From contig DASRND010000024.1 in the NCBI GenBank assembly GCA_035647615.1, positions 62,001 through 126,000 of the forward strand: a stretch of 64,000 nt of DNA, written 5' to 3'. This DNA comes from Bacteroidales bacterium (GTDB taxonomy: Bacteria; Bacteroidota; Bacteroidia; Bacteroidales; 4484-276). Positions 36,373 through 44,085 of the stretch are shown in pieces (within the stretch, counting starts at the first letter, position 1; the number at the start of each line of letters is the position of its first letter). The notes under the pieces are model-generated. The model had not been told where the DNA came from and searched no databases. It saw nothing but the letters and a program-made list of their open reading frames with translations. The translations under genes were made by a program, and so were the position numbers.

Positions 36373-36378
36373 CCATTC

Positions 36379-38736
36379 TTAATTCACCACTACCTTTCGC
36401 ACCGCAATTTGCTCTTCCATGTACACATGAACGAAGTAAATGCCGCTATGCAGATAGGAATAATCCATTGTAACGGACATTCCTTCATGCAACGGTTCAG
36501 AGAGACTTTTAAAAATTCTCCCGCTCACATCGTACAGATAAACTGCCGATATGCTTTTGGAGGAAGAAATCGTGAAAACTCCTGTGGACGGATTTGGAAA
36601 AATTTTCAGGTCATACAGCGCAGGGGTTTTAATTCCTACACTGTTATCTATTTGTATAATCAAGGGTTGGGAAACCGCTCCTTGACCACAATCGTTTACG
36701 CCTACCACACTCAGGTTTGCTTGCCCGAGCGTTCCACTCCAGGTGATGGTAATCTCAGTCCCGCTACCTGAAATACTGCCCATGTGGGCAGGTTCGAGAA
36801 TCCAAGAATAGTAATTAACATTGCTTAGCGGCTCGGTTGAGTATTCAGAACTACTCACATAGTTCAGATCGATGCTATCTGCACCAACAGGCTTATTCGC
36901 CTGTAGGGGATAATGATTTACCCCAACTGAAGCAGATGCATTGGCGGTATTATACCCATCATACACCTGCACCGTATAGGTAGTTGTAATGATAGGTGAT
37001 ACGATTGGATTTTGCAATGTAGAGACGAATCCAACTGGGTTGCTAGTCCAACTAAAGGTATAATTTTCACTGCCACCTGAAACAAGTGCAGTGAGTTGAG
37101 AAGTTTCTCCCTGACAAATAGATGCTGGATTTGCAGAAGCAGTCACTGCTAATGGTCCACCAGTAACTGTAATCATTACCTGATCAGTCCCTGTGCATCC
37201 AGTAGCTACATCAGTTACCGTCAAGGTAAAGATTACTGATGATGTAAGATTTATTGTTTGTGGGTTTTGCATGTTGGCGTTAATCAACATCGCTGCTGGT
37301 TCCCAATGATAACTATAGTTACCGCTTCCTCCTGAAGCTGAACCATTTAGTACTGTCCAACTTCCATAAGCAATGCTTTGGTCGTTACCAGCTTCTACAA
37401 TTGGCGAAGCATGAACAATCATGGTTATAGCATTGCTAGTAGCGGGATTTCCAGTTGTACATGGTAAATCAGAGGTTAAAACACAGTTTATCGTCTCCCC
37501 ATTCAGAGGAATAACAGAATATATTGGTGAGTTGGTACCAACAATAATTCCATTTTTCTTCCATTGATAAGTAGGTGAGGATCCACCATTAATAGGAGTA
37601 GCAGTAAACGTTACAGCTATTCCAGAACAGACGGGGTTGTTATCAACAACGATATCAACACTGACCGGTAAACTAGTGTTTACAGTTACCAATACATCTG
37701 TACTGATGAAAGTGTTTCCATCATTTACTTCCACAAAATAGATAGTGTTGGTGTCTGGGGAAACAACAGGATTAGCCAGTGTAGAAGTAAATCCAGCTGG
37801 ATTAGATGTCCAGCTGTAAGTATATTGTCCAGTTCCACCTGAAGCTATAGCACGTAGTAAAGAACTTTCTCCTTGACAAATGGTATCAGGCATAGCTATT
37901 GCTTGAATAGCTAACGGAATCGGAACATCTACATATTCATAGGCACCCATATCAATGGTGCCATTAATCCTAGGATTTCCTGCTAAATCCAGTAGTGGGA
38001 GTAGCTGTAGGATTCCCGTAGTATCACCTGCGTCTATGCATGGCGAGTTTACGAGGAGTCCCCAATCAGCGGTCAATCCATTATATCCAGCCCCCGCACC
38101 GATACTTGGATCCACAAACAATGGATCAGCATCGATGTTATTGGTGTAGTGGGTGGAATCATAATTACTACTACCAGGCCCACCAAAACCACCTATTCCA
38201 TCTTGGATATTACAATGATCAAAATAAGGGTCTGATTCATCGTCAACAATAAGGATTTGATTGCCGTACATAGGATTGTTTGCTTCGTTTCCATTAATAA
38301 CGCAATTTCTGACGTTTGCATCTGAATTTAGATCAAAAACCATACCAGCTGCGTAATTAGTGTTATTGTTTGTTATGGTAGTGTTTATTATATTAGACAT
38401 GGAATTCTCCATATAAATCCCACTTGCTGTATTATTAGCAAGGAGGCTGTTTACAATATTCGGATTAGCACTTTCGATGTATATTGTGCCATAGCCAGGA
38501 TCTGGCGTTACGTTGTTGCAGTATTTCTCATTGCTCAGTGTTGGGCTTCCAAACATCATTCCAATTGCCGCCCCTAAGACAGCTTGACAGCCAATGATGG
38601 TGTTGTTATTTAACGACAAATTGACGTTGTTTAAATATATTCCCCCTCCAATTATATCTGATGAACAGTTGTAGAGGTTATTGTAACTAATGGTAGCAGG
38701 TAAATTGTTGTTATTATTAATATAAATACCCCCCCC
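36379..38736 (-). CDS. C-terminal part of frameshifted C10 protease: beta-helix, PKD-like repeats, T9SS domain
   Basis: This frame is open from the G8 tract to 36379 (786 codons), but its first start-like codon is a TTG at 38619 inside a repeat region, so it is unlikely to be translated alone. It continues the parallel beta-helix of the upstream part (GGGIYINNNN, NNTIIG, ANPNIVNSLLANNTASGIYMENS), then has three PKD/Ig-like modules sharing ICQGE...LVSGGS...FSWTSNPVGF patterns, and a T9SS type A sorting domain (LKIFPNPSTG...GIYFVHVYMEEQIAVRKVVVN). One inserted G (or two lost) in the tract would fuse it to the protease part, giving about 1318 residues. Confidence 0.85.
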   Translation of the reverse strand, partial: GGGIYINNNNNLPATISYNNLYNCSSDIIGGGIYLNNVNLSLNNNTIIGCQAVLGAAIGMMFGSPTLSNEKYCNNVTPDPGYGTIYIESANPNIVNSLLANNTASGIYMENSMSNIINTTITNNNTNYAAGMVFDLNSDANVRNCVINGNEANNPMYGNQILIVDDESDPYFDHCNIQDGIGGFGGPGSSNYDSTHYTNNIDADPLFVDPSIGAGAGYNGLTADWGLLVNSPCIDAGDTTGILQLLPLLDLAGNPRINGTIDMGAYEYVDVPIPLAIQAIAMPDTICQGESSLLRAIASGGTGQYTYSWTSNPAGFTSTLANPVVSPDTNTIYFVEVNDGNTFISTDVLVTVNTSLPVSVDIVVDNNPVCSGIAVTFTATPINGGSSPTYQWKKNGIIVGTNSPIYSVIPLNGETINCVLTSDLPCTTGNPATSNAITMIVHASPIVEAGNDQSIAYGSWTVLNGSASGGSGNYSYHWEPAAMLINANMQNPQTINLTSSVIFTLTVTDVATGCTGTDQVMITVTGGPLAVTASANPASICQGETSQLTALVSGGSENYTFSWTSNPVGFVSTLQNPIVSPIITTTYTVQVYDGYNTANASASVGVNHYPLQANKPVGADSIDLNYVSSSEYSTEPLSNVNYYSWILEPAHMGSISGSGTEITITWSGTLGQANLSVVGVNDCGQGAVSQPLIIQIDNSVGIKTPALYDLKIFPNPSTGVFTISSSKSISAVYLYDVSGRIFKSLSEPLHEGMSVTMDYSYLHSGIYFVHVYMEEQIAVRKVVVN

Positions 38737-40334
38737 TTAATTGTGGCATGATTCTTGTAGAGCTCAGAGTTAGTTATATTAATGGCAGTATACCATACGG
38801 AAATTCCACCACCCCAACCATCAACATAATTGTTATTGATTTTACTATGGTCTATGAGTACTTTACCAAAACTCTTACAATAGATACCAGAGTTCTGACT
38901 ATACTCCACTTGGGTATAGCTCAATCTACTGGTATCATTGTCCGCCATCACCTCTCCTCCCATGTATCCATTATCAAACTTGATACCACTCCAGCCTAGA
39001 CTTGTGTCCGCTGCGGTGAAGACCACATAGTTGCTACTATCACCTATTGAGGTGATTTGGCCAAATACTTGGAGTTTACAGTTTTCTCCAAAACTTATTG
39101 TGGCACCAGGATCTATGGTCAGGGTTATGGCATCGGGAATGCAAACATTGCTGTTTTTTTCAACTGAACCCCAGGTAGCGTCTTCTACCAAGGTACTGCC
39201 GTCATTGGGTTGTATGCCGATGATAGCATCTTGGTTGCTTGTGAAGTTATAGCCTCCTGGATTGATGGAAGCTACGGTGTAGTAGCCATTGTACGCTCCT
39301 CCCCAACCGAAGTTGAAGTGGTACATATTTGCATCATCAACGCCATCACAGACAAAGGCATGGCTGCCTACACCATCGCCACGGTAATAAACGGGACGAC
39401 TCTCAAGGAGCTCCCCTTGTATCAAGGTATTCCATTGGTCATCAGTATATGCCGATTTCTCGACATAACTGATCGTAGAATATGCCATTTTAAAGTAATT
39501 CAGGAAGGCCCTTGTCATAGGGTCCTGATCACTTGAATATCCTACGCCAGTACTTCCAGGTCCCCACATACTTCCTACAGAGACAGCAGCGTGGTACATA
39601 ATGGTAGCTACATCATTATTTAATGATGTAATATTATCGGGCATGTTTGTCCAATTATATGTGGTAGCTCCAAAGTCGGCACCACTGTAGGGATAAGACC
39701 CCCATGTATATCCATAACTTCCCAATCCTTGGTCAGGATAATTGTGATACTTGAGAATCTGAGCCATAGCCGTGGCTACACAGCCTGTGTAAACATGACC
39801 GCCAGGCCCCGAGGGATTGGCAGGACACATTGCATTATATGGCCAAGTCTGATTCCAGGTAGTTGTTAAAAGAGGATCAACAGTTGAATAGCCTACTCCT
39901 CCTTTCGGATTTTGACTATTGCCATCTATTAGCAATTGCCACGATGCAGTGATTTCTTCCGTAGCAGAGATATTATTCTCAACCACGTAAGCAATCTGTG
40001 CTTCGTAGTTTCGCATCCATCCCCAAAAGTTATTTCCGACGATAGTGTCGGTATTGTTTTCAGGCACAAGAAATGTACTTTCTGTGCTGTACCCAAGAAT
40101 GGGTTCAACCCGGTCATCAGCAGCGATTATTACAAATCCGTTGGCGTGACTGAAGACATAGAATGAAGATTTTCTGGTATATACCAGGGAAAGTGTAGAT
40201 GATTTAGCATCAACTTTTAAGAAGTTGATAGCTACAGTTTGAGCCTTCTCGAGGCTAACAGGAGCGGGAAAAGCAAGATTGCCGATCAAAGTTACGATCA
40301 GAAGAGTAATGAATGTAAGTAGTTTTTTTTTCAT
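38652..40334 (-). CDS. Secreted C10 (streptopain-like) cysteine protease, N-terminal part
   Basis: 560 codons as read. Signal peptide 1-21, a propeptide of the Spi/C10 inhibitor type (about 22-150, SSFYVFSHANGFVIIAADDR), then a C10 catalytic domain: Cys185 in YTGCVATAMAQILKYH, His325 in GSHAFVCDGVD, and the conserved NFGWGG turn at 341-346. A parallel beta-helix begins near 405 (right-handed repeats such as VEYSQNSGIYCKSFG). After Lys533-Gly-Gly the frame is lost at the G8 tract and the last residues (FILIITTIYLLPLV) are out-of-frame. If not corrected, the product keeps the protease but lacks the T9SS domain and would stay periplasmic. SpeB relatives are secreted broad-specificity proteases. 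Confidence 0.9.
   Translation of the reverse strand: MKKKLLTFITLLIVTLIGNLAFPAPVSLEKAQTVAINFLKVDAKSSTLSLVYTRKSSFYVFSHANGFVIIAADDRVEPILGYSTESTFLVPENNTDTIVGNNFWGWMRNYEAQIAYVVENNISATEEITASWQLLIDGNSQNPKGGVGYSTVDPLLTTTWNQTWPYNAMCPANPSGPGGHVYTGCVATAMAQILKYHNYPDQGLGSYGYTWGSYPYSGADFGATTYNWTNMPDNITSLNNDVATIMYHAAVSVGSMWGPGSTGVGYSSDQDPMTRAFLNYFKMAYSTISYVEKSAYTDDQWNTLIQGELLESRPVYYRGDGVGSHAFVCDGVDDANMYHFNFGWGGAYNGYYTVASINPGGYNFTSNQDAIIGIQPNDGSTLVEDATWGSVEKNSNVCIPDAITLTIDPGATISFGENCKLQVFGQITSIGDSSNYVVFTAADTSLGWSGIKFDNGYMGGEVMADNDTSRLSYTQVEYSQNSGIYCKSFGKVLIDHSKINNNYVDGWGGGISVWYTAINITNSELYKNHATIKGGVFILIITTIYLLPLVTITSTTVHQI
38729..38736 (-). other. Homopolymer G8 tract causing a frameshift
   Basis: Eight consecutive G on the coding strand at codons 533-535 of the protease. 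In the present length the upstream frame runs into unrelated hydrophobic residues and stops after about 25 codons. With nine G the downstream reading becomes GGGIYINNNN, a perfect continuation of the beta-helix, without a stop until 36379. Could be slipped-strand phase variation, a true mutation or a sequencing error. Confidence 0.85.
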
Positions 40335-40362
40335 AATTGACAGCTTACTAATTTTTAGGAAC

Positions 40363-40370
40363 CAAAAATA
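40363..40370 (-). promoter_or_regulatory. -7 box of the C10 protease gene
   Basis: TATTTTTG on the minus strand, fitting TAnnTTTG, 28 bp before the ATG at 40334. No clear -33 element. Confidence 0.45.
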
Positions 40371-40514
40371 GACTTAATCTGATAGGTAATCATTTTATCA
40401 TGATTTTTTCTTTTCATTATCGCCGGAGCAGTGGCATTTCCGCAGTGAAAAAGACTTCTCTAGTGATTTCAGACTAACACTCATACCTTGTTCCACTTTA
40501 ATAAAAGCCAAAAA

Positions 40515-40532
40515 TGCACATCCGGATGTGCA
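40515..40532. promoter_or_regulatory. Perfect 18-bp palindrome, probable operator
   Basis: TGCACATCCGGATGTGCA reads identically on both strands. It lies immediately upstream of the TATTTTTG -7 box, in the -33 region, where a bound dimer would block or activate transcription of the AAA ATPase gene. Its GCACA/TGTGC half-sites recur in the second inverted repeat at 40548-40563. Confidence 0.7.
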
Positions 40533-40540
40533 AAATATTG

Positions 40541-40548
40541 TATTTTTG
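40541..40548 (+). promoter_or_regulatory. -7 box of the AAA ATPase gene
   Basis: TATTTTTG fits TAnnTTTG. The start site would fall near 40555, within the second inverted repeat, leaving a leader of about 10 nt before ATG 40565. This supports 40565 over the in-frame ATG at 40514, which overlaps the palindrome. Confidence 0.55.
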
Positions 40549-40563
40549 CACAAACACTTGTGC
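40548..40563. promoter_or_regulatory. Second inverted repeat over the transcription start
   Basis: GCACAA-ACAC-TTGTGC, 6-bp arms with a 4-bp centre, ending one base before the ATG. With the 18-bp palindrome upstream it brackets the -7 box, the layout of a repressor-controlled promoter. Confidence 0.6.
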
Positions 40564-40564
40564 T

Positions 40565-41758
40565 ATGTACGAATTGCTTAATCAATCAGAACTGTTAACC
40601 AGTAAGGTATCCCTGAAATTTAAAAGATACCTTTTTGATAAAATTAACTGGAACAATCGGCTTATCGGAATCAAAGGTGCCAGAGGTACGGGCAAAACTA
40701 CCATGTTGCTTCAGTGGCTCAACGAACAGAAAAGTCCAGCAAACAAGGCCGCTTACTTTACACTTGACGATCTCTATTTCTTAACCAATACAGTGGTTGA
40801 CACGGCAGCCCAATTTTACAGAGAGGGTGGAAAGATACTGGTGTTGGACGAGGTTCATAAATATCCCCAATGGGGAAAAGAAATAAAAATTATCTACGAC
40901 CGGTATCCTGATTTGCAGATCATCTTCACAGGATCATCCATCATAGATATTTCGCGGCAAGAAGGCGATCTGAGCCGCCGCGCCTTGATGCACGAACTCG
41001 TAGGCTTATCCTATCGTGAGTACCTCGATTTTCGGGATATAATAAAGATGGAGCCAATCGACCTGAAAGTGATAATGGACACGGAGCAAAAAAATAAATT
41101 GAGCCTGCCACCTGATTTTCGTCCTTTACAGCATTTTGGCGATTATCTTAAATTTGGATATTATCCGTTTTATACCGAAGACCAGGAGGGATACCTGCAG
41201 CGCCTGCGCCAGCTTACCCGATTTATTGTGGAGTACGACATGGCAGACCAGCAAGGCTTTGATATAAGAAACGGAAAAAAAATCCTGCAGCTTCTTATCA
41301 TAATAGCGCAGCAGGTTCCATTTAAGCCAAACCTGGTAAAGCTGGCCGAAAAAACCAACATACATCGTAACTCACTGGCCAACTATTTATATTTTCTTGA
41401 TGAAGCAAGATTACTAAAATTGCTTTATCCCGCAGGTAAGAGCATAGCTGCATTACAAAAACCTGAAAAAATCTTTTTGAATAACTGCAATCTGTTATAC
41501 GCTCTTAGCAGTCAGGAGCCTTCGATGGGTACCTTGCGCGAAACTTTTGCGCTGAGCCACCTGAGCATGGCCCATCATGTAACCTTGCCAAAGACAGGCG
41601 ATTTCCTGGTGGACGACAAAATACTGCTGGAAATTGGCGGAAAGGCTAAAACATCAAAACAACTGGAGGGTGCGCCCGACGCCTGGGTTGTAAGAGATGA
41701 TATTGAGCATGTAGTTTCTAACGCAATTCCTTTATGGCTATTAGGATTTCTCTATTGA
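40565..41758 (+). CDS. AAA-family ATPase with DUF4143-type C-terminus
   Basis: About 397 residues. N-terminal P-loop domain: Walker A GARGTGKTT (38-46), Walker B ILVLDEVHKYPQW (91-103), and FTGSSIID (sensor). The YREYLDF and FGDYLKFGYYPFY segments, NIHRNSLANYLYFLDEARLL winged-helix-like region and the terminal nuclease-like DKILLEIGGKAK are typical of the DUF4143-associated ATPases that are common, poorly understood accessory proteins in bacteria and archaea. Cellular function unknown. It overlaps the convergent LexA-like gene by 18 bp at the 3' end. The palindromic promoter region suggests tight regulation. Confidence 0.88.
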   Translation: MYELLNQSELLTSKVSLKFKRYLFDKINWNNRLIGIKGARGTGKTTMLLQWLNEQKSPANKAAYFTLDDLYFLTNTVVDTAAQFYREGGKILVLDEVHKYPQWGKEIKIIYDRYPDLQIIFTGSSIIDISRQEGDLSRRALMHELVGLSYREYLDFRDIIKMEPIDLKVIMDTEQKNKLSLPPDFRPLQHFGDYLKFGYYPFYTEDQEGYLQRLRQLTRFIVEYDMADQQGFDIRNGKKILQLLIIIAQQVPFKPNLVKLAEKTNIHRNSLANYLYFLDEARLLKLLYPAGKSIAALQKPEKIFLNNCNLLYALSSQEPSMGTLRETFALSHLSMAHHVTLPKTGDFLVDDKILLEIGGKAKTSKQLEGAPDAWVVRDDIEHVVSNAIPLWLLGFLY

Positions 41759-42553
41759 ACTCATCCTCTCATTAATCCCCTTCACATCTTTTTGTATCTC
41801 GCGGATGCTGTCGATGATCTCGTTTTCGGTGGGTCTTTGTCCGGGTAGCTCGGCGCTGATGTAATGAACAAATTTCCAAACCTCTTTGATCTCGCTTATG
41901 TGGATGCTGTAAGGGATGTAGTTGGTGTTGAGCGAGTGCAGGCGCAGCAAACCCTTCTCTTCTATTTGGTTTTCGACGACTTTAAAAAGGATACCTTCGT
42001 TTAGCGTGAGGATGATGCATGCCTCGCCCTTGCGGATGAAGTTCCAGTTTTGAATAAATTCTCCTGTAACGTACGATCCGGGTGGGATGGGAAGCATCGA
42101 GTCGCCCTGAATCTGAAAGGTGCGGTATTTTTTTTCTTTCGATAAAAACGGCAGCTTAAAGGTGGGCAGGATGCGGATAAACTCCGGATCGGCAAAGCCA
42201 TTGGTGTAGCCTGCGCGTGCTTTCTCGCCCACCAGTTCTATGTTTTCGTCGTTTTCCTGATCTACGGTGGTAGCCAGTACGCGCAGGCTGCTGCCGCGGA
42301 TGTAGACGTCGTAGCCTTTCTCGAGCTGCGAGAGCTGGCTGGGCGTGAGGTTGCGTAGGTCTACTTTGATAAGTGTGTCGATGGCCACGCCGAAATAATC
42401 CGAAAAAATCAGCAGGCTGTCGATGCCTGGCCGCGCGATCTGGTTTTCGTAATTGTTGTAGGTCGAACGTTTGATGTTTAGGCTCGCTGCTACATCTTCC
42501 TGGGTGCGGCCTTTGCGCTTTCGCAATAAGCGGATGTTGGTGCTGAAATGCAT
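41741..42553 (-). CDS. XRE-S24 self-cleaving repressor (LexA/CI-like)
   Basis: 270 residues. N-terminal helix-turn-helix (residues 7-60, GRTQEDVAASLNIKRSTYNNYE), a linker, then an S24 peptidase domain with the cleavage site Ala114-Gly115 (KARAGYTNG), catalytic Ser152 in QGDSMLPIPPGS and Lys191 in GILFKVVEN. These are the residues used by LexA, CI and UmuD for RecA-stimulated self-cleavage, so a DNA-damage-inducible repressor is a sound inference. The C-terminal 50 residues are an extra helical, coiled-coil-like tail. It is divergent from dinB, sharing a 132-bp control region with palindromes, and is preceded by a strong Shine-Dalgarno. Confidence 0.9.
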   Translation of the reverse strand: MHFSTNIRLLRKRKGRTQEDVAASLNIKRSTYNNYENQIARPGIDSLLIFSDYFGVAIDTLIKVDLRNLTPSQLSQLEKGYDVYIRGSSLRVLATTVDQENDENIELVGEKARAGYTNGFADPEFIRILPTFKLPFLSKEKKYRTFQIQGDSMLPIPPGSYVTGEFIQNWNFIRKGEACIILTLNEGILFKVVENQIEEKGLLRLHSLNTNYIPYSIHISEIKEVWKFVHYISAELPGQRPTENEIIDSIREIQKDVKGINERMSSIEKS

Positions 42554-42558
42554 TTTTT

Positions 42559-42564
42559 ACCTCC
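42559..42564 (-). promoter_or_regulatory. Strong Shine-Dalgarno of the repressor gene
   Basis: GGAGGT lies 5 nt before the ATG on the minus strand. Such strong sites are rare among genes of this window and of Bacteroidota generally, so it fixes the start at 42553 and stands out. Confidence 0.75.
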
Positions 42565-42575
42565 AAATATTTATT

Positions 42576-42642
42576 AACAATCAATTGTTGGCAACTTCGA
42601 GATGTTTATCTTGTAGCCGAAATAATGATTAAAAAATAATCA
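42576..42642. promoter_or_regulatory. Candidate operators between repressor and dinB
   Basis: Inverted repeats in the divergent gap: AACAAT-CA-ATTGTT (42576-42589), an overlapping GTTG-G-CAAC (42587-42595), and TGATT-AAAAAAT-AATCA (42626-42642). The first is placed to cover the repressor gene promoter. They are the natural candidates for binding by the S24 repressor; no match to the E. coli LexA box is seen. Confidence 0.5.
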
Positions 42643-42685
42643 AAAGTAAACCTTTTTTCGGAATACCAATAGAAACTTTAAGAAA

Positions 42686-43867
42686 ATGTTGACCGACGAA
42701 AACCTTCCCGTCCTGGGCCGCACGATTGTCCATCTGGACCTTGACGCTTTTTTTGTGTCGGTGGAGCGACTGATGAACTCATCATTGGAGGGAAAGCCTG
42801 TGATTATTGGCGGTTCCAGCGATCGGGGAGTGGTGGCCAGTTGCAGCTACGAGGCGCGGCGTTTTGGAGTGCGCTCGGCTATGCCCATGAAACTGGCTTT
42901 GAATCTGTGCAGCCATGCCACGGTGGTGCGTGGCGACATGGAGAACTACAGCAAGTACTCGCGGCTGGTTACCGAGGTAATTGCCGAGCAGGCGCCTCTG
43001 TACGAAAAAGCTTCTATCGACGAGCATTACCTGGACCTGACGGGGCTGGAGCGTTTTTTTGGTGCAATGAAATGGGCGCACGAGCTGCGGGCACGCATCA
43101 TACGCGAAACGGGACTGCCTATTTCGCTGGGCCTTTCGGTAAACAAAACCGTGTCGAAAATAGCCACCGGCGAGGCCAAGCCTAACGGCGAGCTGCAGGT
43201 AGAGCAGCCGCGGGTGCGTCCTTTTCTCGAACCACTTTCTATACGCAAAATCCCGATGGTAGGCCTCAAGACTTACCAGTTGCTGCGTTCGATGGGCGTA
43301 GCCGACATTCGCACCCTGAGCCTGATACCGCCTGAGATGATGGAGAAGCTCATGGGCAAAAATGGTCTTGACATCTGGAAGAAAGCCAACGGTATCGATA
43401 CCGCGCCTGTGGTGCCTTACTCCGAGCGCAAATCCATCAGCACCGAAACTACCTTTGAGCAGGACACCATCGACGTGCAGCGCCTGCGTGAAGTGCTGAG
43501 TACGATGATCGAAAAAATCGCTTTCCAAATGCGCAAGAAAGAGAAGCTTACCGGCTGCGTCACGGTAAAAATTCGCTATGCCAACTTTGATACCCACACC
43601 CTGCAAAAAACCATCACCTACACCTCATTCGATCATGTGCTTACGCGTGTGGCACTGGAGCTTTTCGAGCGGCTCTACCAGCGGCGCATGCTCATTCGCC
43701 TCATAGGAGTACGCTTCAGCCATCTGGTAAGTGGCGTGCAGCAACTCGACCTCTTCGAGGATACGCCCGAAATGGTGAGTCTCTACCAGGCGCTCGATCG
43801 CATCCGCAAACGCTACGGCCTCATGGCTGTAACCAAAGCTATTTCGCTGGCGCCGAATCCGGGATGA
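42686..43867 (+). CDS. dinB: DNA polymerase IV (Y-family translesion polymerase)
   Basis: 393 residues. Palm motif HLDLDAFFVSVE with metal ligand Asp18 and SIDEHYLDLTG with Asp112-Glu113 (His in place of the common Ala), steric-gate region, SYEARRFGVRSAMP fingers motif, the GLSVNKTVSKIATGEAKPNG block, helix-hairpin-helix region (IPMVGLKTYQLLRSMGV) and the little-finger domain ending LDLFED. The LDLFED near the end is a likely beta-clamp-binding peptide. The enzyme copies damaged templates at the cost of accuracy. Divergent from a self-cleaving repressor gene, consistent with SOS-like induction. Confidence 0.96.
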   Translation: MLTDENLPVLGRTIVHLDLDAFFVSVERLMNSSLEGKPVIIGGSSDRGVVASCSYEARRFGVRSAMPMKLALNLCSHATVVRGDMENYSKYSRLVTEVIAEQAPLYEKASIDEHYLDLTGLERFFGAMKWAHELRARIIRETGLPISLGLSVNKTVSKIATGEAKPNGELQVEQPRVRPFLEPLSIRKIPMVGLKTYQLLRSMGVADIRTLSLIPPEMMEKLMGKNGLDIWKKANGIDTAPVVPYSERKSISTETTFEQDTIDVQRLREVLSTMIEKIAFQMRKKEKLTGCVTVKIRYANFDTHTLQKTITYTSFDHVLTRVALELFERLYQRRMLIRLIGVRFSHLVSGVQQLDLFEDTPEMVSLYQALDRIRKRYGLMAVTKAISLAPNPG

Positions 43868-44040
43868 AATTAATAAGACGGTACGAAATGAGAAAGCTGT
43901 TGGATTGTCGGGCGCGCAAAGAGAAATTTTATTTTGAAGTTATTAATCTTTCGGGATGGAAAAATTATTCAGAATTCCAATTGATAATGGTTAAAATCCT
44001 TTGTCTGCGAATTTCCGCCAAAGAAGCAAATTAGCGCTAA

Positions 44041-44085
44041 TTATTCGTGTTCATTAGCTTAATTGGTGTGAATTGGTGGATGATT
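44041..44085 (-). repeat. Family-C gene-end repeat, copy 1
   Basis: ATTCGTGTTCATTAGC, a short variable part, then GTGAATTGGTGGAT, ending directly at the stop codon of the aminotransferase gene. The preceding bases (44012-44040, GCGAATTTCCGC..., AATTAGCGCTAATT) are related. The same words occur at 48517-48557 in the same position relative to a stop codon. Confidence 0.65.

Larger units (their letters stand above)
35979..36378. other. Gene-free gap with dispersed repeats
   Basis: 400 bp without a credible gene. Holds family-B copy 2 (36011-36045), two related short words CGAACCGCAGAA followed by ATCGAAT (36068 and 36240 regions), and the family-A copy (36319-36372) that abuts the stop of the following minus-strand gene. 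Confidence 0.65.
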
